This document shows, piece by piece, positions 8,342 through 16,850 of a stretch of DNA of 64,000 bases (positions are counted from its first letter, which is position 1; every line of letters begins with the position of its first letter). The DNA comes from Defluviitalea phaphyphila. Lineage in GTDB: Bacteria > Bacillota > Clostridia > Lachnospirales > Defluviitaleaceae. The notes under the pieces are model-generated. The model made no database searches. It was not told the origin of the DNA and saw only the letters and a list, made by a program, of their open reading frames with translations. The position numbers were made by a program, and so were the translations under genes. The DNA lies in contig NZ_JWID01000002.1 in NCBI RefSeq assembly GCF_001466305.1, forward strand, positions 71,344 through 135,343, given 5' to 3'.

Positions 8342-9331
8342 ATGAATATTAAGAAAAAGTTAATTATCTTATTAGCAGTGTTAAGCATTTGTTCAACATC
8401 TTTAATAGGATGTCAAAACAAGGAAACTTCTAAAACATATGAACCATCTTCAACTATTAGCTGGATAGTAACAAGTAGTCCTGGAGGAGGTAGTGACATA
8501 TTTACAAGAATGATTTCTGATATCATGACTACAGAAAATATAGTTGAAGGAACAATTGTAGTTACAAATAAGACAGATGGTGGCGGTGAAATTGGCCGTA
8601 ATGAAGTAGCTCATTTAACAGGAGAAAAGGCTAATAATACTTTATTAACTTTTAATAGTGGAGATTTGATGCCAATGGTTCAAAATACTCAAAATCGTTC
8701 AAGCAATTTTAGAATTTTAGCTATTATGGCAGTAGATAAACAATTGATTTTTAAAAGTGAACATACAAAATATAATGATTTTAAAGAAGCAATTGAAGCA
8801 GCAAAAAATGGAGAAAGTGTTGTAATTGGCGGTTCAAAAGGAGATGATATTGCTACTTATGAAGCAATGATTGAAGAAATTGGTGTTTCTCAAGATAATA
8901 TGAAATATATTACATATGATTCAACTGGGGATGCAATTACAGCGGCATTAGGAGGACATGTTGAATTTGTAATTTCTAAGCCAGCAGCAGCATCAGAATA
9001 TGTAGAAGCAGGCCTTTTAATTCCTGTATTAGCACTTGCTAATGAAAGATATACTGGGAATTTAGCAGATGCTCCAACATTAAGTGAAATAGGAGATTAT
9101 GAAAATGTTGAAATTCCTGTTTGGCGTGGTGTAGCAGCTCCTGCTGCTATGAGTGATGAAGCAGTAGCTTTTTGGTCAGAAGCATTAGGAAAAGTTGCAG
9201 AGACAGAACAATGGAAAAATGATTATATAGAGAAAAATAAATTAATTCCTGATTATAAAGATACAGTAGAAGCAACTGAATATGTAACACAATATGAAAA
9301 AGAATTTATGGAAGCTAATGGAATTGAATAA
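8342..9331 (+). CDS. tctC: Tripartite tricarboxylate transporter, substrate-binding lipoprotein TctC
   Basis: A 329-residue extracytoplasmic solute receptor of the Bug/TctC family. The start at 8342 is chosen over a longer reading from 8282 because a GGGGGT site precedes it and it gives a clean lipoprotein signal: Lys-rich N-region, hydrophobic core and lipobox LIGC with the lipidated Cys at residue 24. The receptor body starts with the conserved WIVTSSPGGGSD segment that binds the carboxylate, followed by VVTNKTDGGGEIG. Bug proteins hold carboxylated ligands through two ordered waters and that first loop, supporting an acidic substrate. A 13-bp stem-loop just downstream may raise the receptor's mRNA level over its neighbours. 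Confidence 0.9.
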   Translation: MNIKKKLIILLAVLSICSTSLIGCQNKETSKTYEPSSTISWIVTSSPGGGSDIFTRMISDIMTTENIVEGTIVVTNKTDGGGEIGRNEVAHLTGEKANNTLLTFNSGDLMPMVQNTQNRSSNFRILAIMAVDKQLIFKSEHTKYNDFKEAIEAAKNGESVVIGGSKGDDIATYEAMIEEIGVSQDNMKYITYDSTGDAITAALGGHVEFVISKPAAASEYVEAGLLIPVLALANERYTGNLADAPTLSEIGDYENVEIPVWRGVAAPAAMSDEAVAFWSEALGKVAETEQWKNDYIEKNKLIPDYKDTVEATEYVTQYEKEFMEANGIE

Positions 9332-9379
9332 TTTATTTAGTATCATATATTTTAACTATTAGTTTATAGTTAGTTTTTC

Positions 9380-9422
9380 AAGAAGTGCTATTAAAAACAA
9401 TTTAAATAATAGCACTTCTTTT
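9380..9422 (+). terminator. Intra-operon stem-loop after tctC
   Basis: Perfect 13-bp inverted repeat, AAGAAGTGCTATT at 9380-9392 and its complement at 9408-9420, with a 15-nt loop and only four T residues (CTTCTTTT) before an A-run. It can act as a partial terminator or a 3' mRNA stabiliser behind the binding-protein gene, as in many transporter operons. The next gene starts 42 bp later, in the same direction and without a clear promoter. Confidence 0.6.
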
Positions 9423-9464
9423 AAAAATTATTAATTTAATATATTTAAATTTAGGAGGTAAATA

Positions 9465-10466
9465 ATGAATAATAAACCTATTTTAGGAATAATCATAGGA
9501 GATGCAGCAGGAGTAGGTCCTGAAATTGTAGCAAAATTAGCAGCAAATAATTTTTACTATGAATATTGCAGACCAATTGTCTTAGGGGATGCAAGAATTT
9601 TACAAATGGGAGCAAAGGCAGCAAAGGTAAATGTTCCTATGGAAATTATAGAGGATGTAGAAGATGCAAAATGGGAAAAAGGAATTCCAGTTCTTGACCA
9701 GAAAAACTTAGATCCTAATAATATTGTATATGGACAATTAAGTGTAGAAAGTGGCAAAGCTTGTGTTGATTTATTAAGGCTTGCAATTGAGTTATATAAA
9801 GAAGAAAAAATAGATGGATTTTGTTTTGCGCCTTTAAATAAATCTGCAATGATTTCAGCAGGATGTAAATTTGAGAGTGAACATCATTACATGGCACATT
9901 TATTCAATCATACAGAACCTTTTGGAGAAATAAATGTAGTTGAAAATCTATGGACAACAAGAACAACAAGTCATATTCCAATTAGTCAGGTAAGTGCTAA
10001 TTTATCTGTTGAAGCTATTATGAGAGCTATTCGATTAGCAAATACTACATTAAAAAATGCGGGGATTGAAAAACCAAAACTTGGAATAGCAGCCCTTAAT
10101 CCTCATTGTGGAGAAAATGGTAAATGTGGTAGAGAAGAAATAGATATTATTGCTCCAGCCATTAAAAAAGCTAATGAAATGGGAATAGATGCACAGGGCC
10201 CATTTCCTTCCGATATTCTATTTATAAAAGCGTTTAATGGTGATTTTGATGGAGTAGTAACTATGTATCACGACCAAGGACAAATAGCCTTAAAACTTAA
10301 AGGATTTGAACAAGGAATTACTATTGCAGGAGGGCTTCCAGCTCCTATTGTTACTTGTGCTCATGGTACTGCTTATGATATAGCAGGAAAAGGAATAGTA
10401 AAGACATCTGCTTTTGAAAATGCTGTAAAGATGGCTTCAAGAATGGCACAACATACTAAAAGATAG
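9465..10466 (+). CDS. pdxA2: PdxA2-like 4-phospho-sugar-acid dehydrogenase (4-hydroxythreonine-4-phosphate dehydrogenase family)
   Basis: A 333-residue member of the PdxA family, which oxidises a hydroxyl beta to a carboxylate with NAD and then decarboxylates. The three metal-binding His are kept: His170 (TSHIP), His214 (NPHCGE) and His269 (YHDQG). The N-terminal GDAAGVGPEI and C-terminal GTAYDIAGKG segments are typical. No other pyridoxine gene is near. The surrounding sugar kinase, transporter and isomerases point to the PdxA2 branch, which acts on 4-phospho-D-erythronate or -threonate and yields dihydroxyacetone phosphate and CO2. The usual DUF1537 kinase partner is absent from the window, so the true substrate may be unphosphorylated or be phosphorylated by another enzyme. 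An AGGAGG site precedes the start. Confidence 0.82.
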   Translation: MNNKPILGIIIGDAAGVGPEIVAKLAANNFYYEYCRPIVLGDARILQMGAKAAKVNVPMEIIEDVEDAKWEKGIPVLDQKNLDPNNIVYGQLSVESGKACVDLLRLAIELYKEEKIDGFCFAPLNKSAMISAGCKFESEHHYMAHLFNHTEPFGEINVVENLWTTRTTSHIPISQVSANLSVEAIMRAIRLANTTLKNAGIEKPKLGIAALNPHCGENGKCGREEIDIIAPAIKKANEMGIDAQGPFPSDILFIKAFNGDFDGVVTMYHDQGQIALKLKGFEQGITIAGGLPAPIVTCAHGTAYDIAGKGIVKTSAFENAVKMASRMAQHTKR

Positions 10467-10492
10467 AAAGCAAGAGAAAGAAGGATAAAAAC

Positions 10493-11404
10493 ATGAATGT
10501 TTCTATGAGAAAATACATGAAAGTAGGAATTATTCTTCATATGGCATTTGATGGACTTGCTAAAGGAGAAGGACCTATACTAGAAAATCTAGAAAAAATA
10601 GTAAAAGATGATTATTTTGAAGTTGTAGAAGTAACTCAAATAAAAGATCCAATGGTTAGAAAAGCGGCAGCTGATATGATTAAATGTGGACATATGGAAG
10701 TTGCTTATGGTGGACAGCCAAGATTACTAACAACAGGAATGAATATTAATGATTTAGATGAAGAAAAAAGAAAAGCAGCTGTACAATCATTAAAAGAAGG
10801 TATAGATGAAGCATATGAGTTAAATGCAGTAGGATTTTCATATCTTGCAGGAAAATATGAAGAAGATAGGAAAGAAGAAGCTTTTCAAGCTTTAATAAAA
10901 TCAAGCAAAGAATTATGTGAATATGCTAAATCAAAAGGAGATATGCCTGTTGTATTAGAAATTTTTGATTATGATATTGATAAAAAATCTTTAATAGGCC
11001 CTACGTATATGGCAAAAAGATTGGCAGAAATTATGACAGCTGAATATGATAACTTTGGTTTAATGGTTGATTCAAGCCATATTCCAATGCTTCATGAAAC
11101 TTTAGAAGAAAGTTTATTTCCCATAAAAGATTATATAAAACATGCTCATATGGGTAATACGGTAATTAAAGATTCTAAATATCCAGCATATGGAGATACT
11201 CATCCTCGTTTTGGTTTTCCAAACAGTGAAAATGATGTAGAAGAATTAGCAGATTATTTAAGAATGTTAATAAAAATAGGATATCTTAGTGAAAATAAAC
11301 GTTCTATTGTAAGTTTTGAAGTAAAACCTTTTGGTAATGAGGATAGTGAAATAGTAATTGCAAATGCAAAACGTACATTAAATTTAGCTTGGGAACTGGT
11401 ATAA
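10493..11404 (+). CDS. Xylose-isomerase-like TIM-barrel enzyme, paralogue B
   Basis: A 303-residue paralogue of the barrel protein at 3171-4067, with the same signature segments throughout: YGGQPRLL, LEIFDYDIDK, GLMVDSSH, HAHMGN, YGDTHPRFGFPNS and SFEVKP. The candidate metal and acid-base residues (Glu, Asp, His, His, Glu) sit at equivalent places. The N-terminal 30 residues differ and carry an insert (FDGLAKGEGP). Keeping two diverged copies in one operon suggests two epimers, two successive intermediates or a hetero-oligomer. It starts 26 bp after pdxA2. The reaction is unknown; epimerase, isomerase or decarboxylase all fit the family. Confidence 0.75.
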   Translation: MNVSMRKYMKVGIILHMAFDGLAKGEGPILENLEKIVKDDYFEVVEVTQIKDPMVRKAAADMIKCGHMEVAYGGQPRLLTTGMNINDLDEEKRKAAVQSLKEGIDEAYELNAVGFSYLAGKYEEDRKEEAFQALIKSSKELCEYAKSKGDMPVVLEIFDYDIDKKSLIGPTYMAKRLAEIMTAEYDNFGLMVDSSHIPMLHETLEESLFPIKDYIKHAHMGNTVIKDSKYPAYGDTHPRFGFPNSENDVEELADYLRMLIKIGYLSENKRSIVSFEVKPFGNEDSEIVIANAKRTLNLAWELV

Positions 11405-11427
11405 AAATAGAGATAGGTGTGATAGTT

Positions 11428-12093
11428 ATGAAAAGTATTGCATTAATTCACACTGTAAAAAGTGTAGCAAATACCTTTGAAGATAAAATAAGGGAATATA
11501 TTGATGAAGAAATAAAAGTGCATAATTTATTAGATGATTTTTTAGCAAATAACCCTAATGAAATTGGTGAATTTAGTATTATTAATTATAATCGTTTATT
11601 AAATGATGTAAAAAATGCAGAATTAACAGGAGCCGATATAATTGTAACAACTTGTTCAACATTGACTCCTATAATAGAAATGATACGACCGTTTATTAGT
11701 GTTCCTATAATTGCGATTGATGATGCCATGACTAAAAAAGCAATTACTTATGGAGAAAAATTAATGGTTTTGGCTACAGCCAATAGTACCATAGAACCTA
11801 CAAAAAATAAATTATTTATGGAAGCAAATAAAGCTAGTGTTAGTATATCAGTTGATACAAAGGTTTGTAGTGCTGCATTTAAAGCTATGAAAGCATTAGA
11901 TATGAAAACCCATGATAACTTGTTAAAAGAAGCGGCTTTAGATATAAAAGGATATGATTGTATAATTTTAGCACAGGCATCTATGGCTCATTTAGAGAAT
12001 GATATTTCTAAAATATGTAATTGCCCTGTATTATCAAGTCCTAGATTATGTCTAGAACAGATAAAACAAACATTAAAAAATTTAAATAAATAA
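11428..12093 (+). CDS. Asp/Glu/hydantoin racemase-superfamily protein with one catalytic Cys missing
   Basis: A 221-residue protein of the aspartate/glutamate racemase fold. The first catalytic Cys is present in the usual context (IIVTTCST). The place of the second Cys, normally within a GC(T/S) motif of the C-terminal half, reads ILAQASMAH, so Ala replaces it. Two-Cys racemases and maleate isomerases need both; one-Cys members such as arylmalonate decarboxylase catalyse decarboxylation or one-base proton transfer. A role on a 2- or 3-keto sugar acid fits the operon better than amino-acid racemisation. The start at 11428 follows an AGGTGTGAT site; a longer reading would overlap the preceding gene by 16 bases. 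The function is inference. Confidence 0.7.
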   Translation: MKSIALIHTVKSVANTFEDKIREYIDEEIKVHNLLDDFLANNPNEIGEFSIINYNRLLNDVKNAELTGADIIVTTCSTLTPIIEMIRPFISVPIIAIDDAMTKKAITYGEKLMVLATANSTIEPTKNKLFMEANKASVSISVDTKVCSAAFKAMKALDMKTHDNLLKEAALDIKGYDCIILAQASMAHLENDISKICNCPVLSSPRLCLEQIKQTLKNLNK

Positions 12094-12169
12094 AATAAAG
12101 TTTTATATATCTATAACTAGATAAAGGTCGTAGATGCTAGTATTAGATGGACATTAAAGGAGTGTATAT

Positions 12170-12817
12170 ATGAAATTATTTATTGATACTGCTAACGTGG
12201 AAGAAATTCGCAAAGCAAATGATATGGGTATAATATGTGGAGTTACCACAAATCCTTCTTTAATTGCTAAAGAAGGACGAGATTTTGTAGAAGTTGTAAA
12301 AGAAATTACAAGTATAGTAGATGGTTCTATTAGTGCAGAAGTTATTAGTCTTGAGGCAGAAGGAATGATCAAAGAAGCAAGAGAATTAGCTAGAATTCAT
12401 AAAAATATAGTTATAAAAATTCCTATGACTATAGAAGGATTAAAAGCTGTAAAAATACTTAATGCAGAAAATATTAAAACGAATGTTACCCTTATTTTTT
12501 CATCAGCTCAAGCTTTACTTGCTGCAAAAGCAGGAGCAACATATGTAAGCCCTTTCTTAGGAAGACTTGATGATATTGGAAATGAAGGAATGAATTTGAT
12601 TAAAGAAATTGTTCAAATATTTAATGTACACAATATAAAAACAGAAATTATAGCAGCTAGTATTAGAAATCCTATTCATGTTATTCAAGCAGCTAAACTA
12701 GGAGCTAATATTGCAACTATTCCTTACAATGTTATTATTCAAATGACAAAACATCCTTTGACAAATAATGGAATAGAAAGATTTTTAAAAGATTGGGAAA
12801 CTGTACCTAATAAATAA
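12170..12817 (+). CDS. fsa: Fructose-6-phosphate aldolase / small transaldolase
   Basis: A 215-residue class I aldolase of the FSA/TalC (short transaldolase) family. It shows FIDTAN at the N-terminus, GVTTNPSL, the Schiff-base Lys83 in [18 protein letters not shown] and [11 protein letters not shown] members cleave fructose 6-phosphate to dihydroxyacetone plus glyceraldehyde 3-phosphate; TalC members transfer the dihydroxyacetone unit. As the last gene of the operon, after a 76-bp gap and before a strong terminator, it could condense or cleave the C3 products made upstream. A short palindrome (TATCTA-4 nt-TAGATA, 12108-12123) in the gap might be an operator but is unsupported. An AAAGGAGTG site precedes the start. 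Confidence 0.88.
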   Translation: MKLFIDTANVEEIRKANDMGIICGVTTNPSLIAKEGRDFVEVVKEITSIVDGSISAEVISLEAEGMIKEARELARIHKNIVIKIPMTIEGLKAVKILNAENIKTNVTLIFSSAQALLAAKAGATYVSPFLGRLDDIGNEGMNLIKEIVQIFNVHNIKTEIIAASIRNPIHVIQAAKLGANIATIPYNVIIQMTKHPLTNNGIERFLKDWETVPNK

Positions 12818-12830
12818 TTTAAGATAAAAA

Positions 12831-12877
12831 AGCCATAAATTTTTAGTGTTTTGCTAAAAATTTATGGCTTTTTTTTT
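12831..12877 (+). terminator. Rho-independent terminator ending the catabolic operon
   Basis: Perfect 16-bp stem (AGCCATAAATTTTTAG at 12831-12846 with its complement at 12854-12869), a 7-nt loop and a run of nine T residues to 12877. It lies 14 bp after the stop codon of the aldolase gene. Confidence 0.95.
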
Positions 12878-12984
12878 ATGAAATAAATTAACTTTATTCT
12901 TTAGTTAAAAGTTTTCACTTTTTCATAAAAATAAAATTAAATGAACATAATATAATTAAAATATTAATTTAAAGAAGGGATAAA

Positions 12985-13746
12985 ATGAATTCTAAAATAA
13001 TTATAGGGTTGCCGGCTTATAATGAAGAAAAAGCTCTTCCACAATTATTAGAAAAAATTAAAAATGTCAAAAGGACTATTACTTATCCTTTAGAGATAAT
13101 AATAATAAATGATGGAAGTACAGATAACACTAGAAAAATTTTAGAAGAGTATCAATCAAAATATAGTTATATTAAAGTTATTAATCATAATAAAAATAAA
13201 GGATTAGGAGCTGCTATAAAAACATTATTTTATACGGTTATTAAAAATTATAAAGATAGTGATTTTCTTGTTACTATGGATAGCGATAATACCCATAACC
13301 CATCTCATATAATAAAAATGATTAAAAGAATGGAAAATGAAAATTTAGACCTTATTATAGCTTCACGTTTTACAAAAGGAGGGAAAGAAATAGGGGTTCC
13401 CATTATAAGAAAACTTTATAGTAGAGGGGCAAAATATTTTTTTAAAATATTTTTTGGTATAAAAAATATAAATGATTATTCCTCAGGATTTAGAGTATAT
13501 CGTATAGGATATATTCGTAAGTCTATAGATTTATATCAAGATAATTTAATCACTACTAATGGATTTGATTGTATGGCAGAAATATTAGCTCGTTTTAGTA
13601 AGATAGGAGTTAAAGCAGGGGAATATCCTCTTATGTTAGAGTATAACTTAAAAGAAGGGAAAAGCAAGATGGATATAGGAAAAACAATTTTAGGATATTT
13701 AGGATTGTTAAAAAGAGTGAAAAAGCCTGTTTTAAAAAATAGATAA
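12985..13746 (+). CDS. Family 2 glycosyltransferase (polyprenyl-phosphate sugar synthase type)
   Basis: A 253-residue GT-A fold transferase of the DPMS/bactoprenol-phosphate glycosyl synthase group. Visible are the N-terminal GLPAYNEE, the INDGSTDNT motif, the DxD-like TMDSDNTH near residues 91-98 and SRFTKGG. No clear membrane segments follow, so it is the short, single-domain form. It would load a sugar from a nucleotide donor onto undecaprenyl phosphate at the inner membrane face. Two genes follow directly, a small 4-TM protein and a GT-C transferase. This matches the three-part scheme of synthase, flippase and periplasm-side transferase (GtrB-GtrA-Gtr or ArnC-ArnEF-ArnT). The sugar is not predictable. 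Confidence 0.85.
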   Translation: MNSKIIIGLPAYNEEKALPQLLEKIKNVKRTITYPLEIIIINDGSTDNTRKILEEYQSKYSYIKVINHNKNKGLGAAIKTLFYTVIKNYKDSDFLVTMDSDNTHNPSHIIKMIKRMENENLDLIIASRFTKGGKEIGVPIIRKLYSRGAKYFFKIFFGIKNINDYSSGFRVYRIGYIRKSIDLYQDNLITTNGFDCMAEILARFSKIGVKAGEYPLMLEYNLKEGKSKMDIGKTILGYLGLLKRVKKPVLKNR

Positions 13747-13757
13747 AAGGTGAAGTT

Positions 13758-14120
13758 ATGAAAAATCTAGGAATTATATTATTTTCAGTTATTTCAGGAG
13801 CAATAGGACAAATAATATTAAAAGTTGGAGCAAATAAATTAGGAGAATTGCCTTTTAATTTTAATACTATATATAAAGATATTATAAGAATTATTACGGT
13901 TCCAGAAATTATACTAGGGATAATATTTTTTTCTATAAGTTTTATTTTATGGATTAAAGTACTAACAAAAAACGAATTAAGTTATAGCTATCCTATGGTA
14001 AGTTTAAATTATGTGATAATAATTATTATGTCTTATTTTTTATTTAATGAGGAATTAAGTTTAAAAAAAATAATAGGTATAGGACTTATTGTTTTGGGGG
14101 TTTGTATTATTTATGTTTAA
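13758..14120 (+). CDS. Small EamA/SMR-type four-helix membrane protein, probable lipid-linked sugar flippase
   Basis: A 120-residue protein with four hydrophobic helices (about residues 2-22, 45-65, 75-95 and 101-120) and the drug/metabolite-transporter start pattern (SGAIGQIILKVGANKLG). Size and topology match ArnE/ArnF and small multidrug-resistance proteins. Lying between a polyprenyl-phosphate sugar synthase and a GT-C transferase, it most likely moves the lipid-linked sugar across the membrane. Its last codons overlap the start of the next gene (ATGTTTAA), which implies coupled translation. A GGTGAAG site precedes the start. Confidence 0.75.
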   Translation: MKNLGIILFSVISGAIGQIILKVGANKLGELPFNFNTIYKDIIRIITVPEIILGIIFFSISFILWIKVLTKNELSYSYPMVSLNYVIIIIMSYFLFNEELSLKKIIGIGLIVLGVCIIYV

Positions 14121-15540
14121 AATAAAAGAAAAGATAATTATTACTATTATATTCATATTTATTTTAGGTCTTAGGATACCTTATATTAATAATTCACCTT
14201 ATGAAACTGGCGAAAGATGGAGACAATCAGATACGGAATCAATTGCTCGTAATTTTGTAGAATATAAATTTAATATTTTTTATCCTCAACTTAATTATGA
14301 TGGACCTATGCCCAATTATGTTCAACTAGAATTTCAAATAACTACTTATATTATTGCAATATTATATAAAATATTTGGGTATAAATATTGGATTGCTAGA
14401 TTAGTACCAATTAGTTTTTTCATGGGGTCTTGCTTTTTTTTATATTTAATTTCAAAAACATATTATTCCATAGAAAAAACTATGATAACTCTCATTTTTT
14501 ATGGAATTTTTCCTATTAACATATTTTTTTCTAGAGCAATTATGCCTGAATCTGGGGCATTATTTTTTTATTTAGGAGCGTTTTATTATTTCATTAAATG
14601 GACTAATACTTCTAAGATAAAGTATTTATATATTTCTTCTATATTTACTGCTTTAGCAATTTCTCAAAAAATACCTATAATATTTGTTGGAATACCTATG
14701 ATAGTAATAGCATTAAAAAAATATAAAACAGATATATTTAAAATTAAAGAAATCTATTATTTTGGAATAATATCTCTAGGATTTCCTTTGTTATATTTTA
14801 CTTGGGCAAAAAATATTGCAGAATTTAAATTTGTAAGTAATATTGCTAGTAAGCATATCTTTTTAAGAATGTTTACAGATTTTTTAACTAAAGAAGCTTT
14901 AGAATTTTTTAAAAGTAAAATGATTCAGGGATATACTTTACAGATTTTATTATTATTTTTAATAGGAATATTTATGATTAATTGGGAAAGGGAATTTGAT
15001 ATAGGAATTTGGTTATTAGCTATGATTTTGGAATTTATCTTAATTGTTGCAGTTATTAGACTTTATTATTATTTAATTTTTATTAGTCCATTGATTGCTA
15101 TTATAGCCTCTAAACCTTTATCTATGATATGGAAACATAAATATGGAGGAGTATGGATTAGTTTAATTATAATGTGGATTGGAATTACAACTTATAAAGG
15201 GTTAATTCCTTATTATATTGAAAAAGTAGATTTAATAAAACAAGCTGATATGGTTAAAAAATATACGAAAAAAGAAGATTTAATTGTTGTAGGAACTCAA
15301 GACCCGGCTCTTATTAATGCTAGTGAAAGAAAAGGATGGAGAGCTAATATAAAGTATTATGATTATATACCAAAAGATCTAGAAAAAGAAATAGAATATT
15401 ATATAAATAATGGAGCAAAATATTTTGTCCCCATGAAAGGATGGATATATAATGATAATGGAGAGTATAAGAGATATCTTGATAACAATTTTAAAAAAAT
15501 TAAAAATACAGAAGGATACTATATATATAAACTTAAATAG
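14113..15540 (+). CDS. GT-C membrane glycosyltransferase (ArnT/PMT-like)
   Basis: A 475-residue polytopic membrane protein with about ten hydrophobic segments and a soluble C-terminal tail from about residue 370. The first extracytoplasmic loop carries an acidic patch (RQSDTES, NYDGPMPNY), where GT39/GT83-type enzymes hold their catalytic Asp/Glu. It would transfer the sugar from the lipid carrier to a surface acceptor such as wall polymer, lipid or protein. I choose the ATG at 14113, which overlaps the flippase stop by 8 bases and has a GGGGG stretch 12 bases upstream; a TTG at 14089 is the alternative. The acceptor is unknown. Confidence 0.75.
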   Translation: MFKIKEKIIITIIFIFILGLRIPYINNSPYETGERWRQSDTESIARNFVEYKFNIFYPQLNYDGPMPNYVQLEFQITTYIIAILYKIFGYKYWIARLVPISFFMGSCFFLYLISKTYYSIEKTMITLIFYGIFPINIFFSRAIMPESGALFFYLGAFYYFIKWTNTSKIKYLYISSIFTALAISQKIPIIFVGIPMIVIALKKYKTDIFKIKEIYYFGIISLGFPLLYFTWAKNIAEFKFVSNIASKHIFLRMFTDFLTKEALEFFKSKMIQGYTLQILLLFLIGIFMINWEREFDIGIWLLAMILEFILIVAVIRLYYYLIFISPLIAIIASKPLSMIWKHKYGGVWISLIIMWIGITTYKGLIPYYIEKVDLIKQADMVKKYTKKEDLIVVGTQDPALINASERKGWRANIKYYDYIPKDLEKEIEYYINNGAKYFVPMKGWIYNDNGEYKRYLDNNFKKIKNTEGYYIYKLK

Positions 15541-15662
15541 ATTATAATAATAATTAGAAATTTTTATAAAAAATAAAAACTAAAAATATTTTGTTATTTA
15601 AATTTATGATGAATAATAAAATAATACTATTTATATGAAAATGAGATTGAGGGGGCGAAAAT

Positions 15663-16817
15663 TTGGATATACATAAACTAGAAAGCTTACTTCGTAAACC
15701 AGAAGGGTTTAAACTAGATTTTAAAGAAAAGCTTAAGTTAAATACAGAGACAGATAAGAAAGAATTTGTAAAAGATGTTTGTGCTATTGCTAATACTAAT
15801 GGAGGAAGAGGGTATATTATTTTTGGAGTAAAAGATAAAACTAAAGAAATCATTGGAGTAGAATTAAAGCCTTTTAATGAAGAAAAAATTCAACAAATTA
15901 TATGTAATAGATGTGATCCTCCTGTTCCTATTCGGGTAGATATTATAAATTACAAACAAAAAAATATAGCAGTAGTTACTATATTTAAAAGTGAGCAAAG
16001 ACCTCATCAAATTAGACAGACAGGAACTTTTTATATTAGAAGGGGTTCTACAACAGATGTAGCTAGAAGACACGAAATAGCAAATATGCTTCAAGAAAAT
16101 GGACTTATAAGCTATGAACAAGTAATATGTAGAAAAGTTCAAATAACAGAATTGGATGAAAATTTATTAAAAGAGCATATTTTAGGTACAGGAATTATTC
16201 TTAAAGAAAAGAAAGAAATTTTATTAGAGGGATTGGGAATAATAGGAAAAGAAACTGAAAAATCTATATATCATCCAACTATGGGAGGACTTCTTTTATT
16301 TGGGAAATGTCCTCAGAATTATTTACCCCATATAGGAATAAAGATTGATTATAAAAACAAAATTTATAATATTAAAGGTAATATTTTAGAAATGTTAGAT
16401 AAGTGTGAAAATTTAATATCTGATTTTTTTAAAAATACTTCTTATCCAGTAGTATCTATTTATGATGCCATTGCTAATGCAGTAGTGCATAGGGATTATT
16501 GGGATATGAGTAGAGAAATAGTGATAAGTATTAAAGATGAAAAAGTAGAAATATCAAATCCTGGTTCTATTAGTGTAGGAGGAAGTTTTAAAAAAATAAC
16601 GAAGAGACAAGAATTACATAGAAGAAATCCATGGCTTTATCAACGTTTACTTTTGATGGATAAAAAAGGACGTTTCCTTAAATATGGGTTAGGAATGCAA
16701 AGAATTAAAAAACCTTTTAAAAACATTGGAAAAGTAAAAGTAATTAATCTCCCTAATAAAAATTTATTTAAAATTATACTTCCAGGAGAAATTTATTTTT
16801 CAAATAAAAAAAATTAA
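15663..16817 (+). CDS. AlbA_2 (Schlafen-like) domain protein with HATPase-type C-terminal domain
   Basis: A 384-residue protein. Residues 10-130 form an AlbA_2/divergent AAA_4 domain, with E/D pairs in FKLDFKEKL, NTNGGRGYIIFGV and FYIRRGSTT. The C-terminal part (about 260-370) has an HATPase_c-like nucleotide fold with AIANAVVHRDYW (N-box-like) and ISNPGSI (G1-like). Such proteins act as ATP-binding transcriptional regulators or, in defence settings, as nucleic-acid-binding Schlafen-type factors. The start is a TTG after a GAGGGGG site. It stands alone between the glycosylation cassette and the hydrogenase region, with no partner to suggest a target. Confidence 0.75.
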   Translation: MDIHKLESLLRKPEGFKLDFKEKLKLNTETDKKEFVKDVCAIANTNGGRGYIIFGVKDKTKEIIGVELKPFNEEKIQQIICNRCDPPVPIRVDIINYKQKNIAVVTIFKSEQRPHQIRQTGTFYIRRGSTTDVARRHEIANMLQENGLISYEQVICRKVQITELDENLLKEHILGTGIILKEKKEILLEGLGIIGKETEKSIYHPTMGGLLLFGKCPQNYLPHIGIKIDYKNKIYNIKGNILEMLDKCENLISDFFKNTSYPVVSIYDAIANAVVHRDYWDMSREIVISIKDEKVEISNPGSISVGGSFKKITKRQELHRRNPWLYQRLLLMDKKGRFLKYGLGMQRIKKPFKNIGKVKVINLPNKNLFKIILPGEIYFSNKKN

Positions 16818-16850
16818 TTTTTCTGTTATAATATTTTTATAATAAAATAT

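Noticed and set aside
9465-10466. PdxA of vitamin B6 biosynthesis
   Set aside because: No pyridoxine genes are nearby, while transporter, kinase and isomerase neighbours place it in the PdxA2 catabolic branch.
12108-12123. Palindrome TATCTA-4 nt-TAGATA before the aldolase gene as a GntR operator
   Set aside because: It has only 6-bp arms in very AT-rich DNA and no second copy, so it cannot be told from chance.
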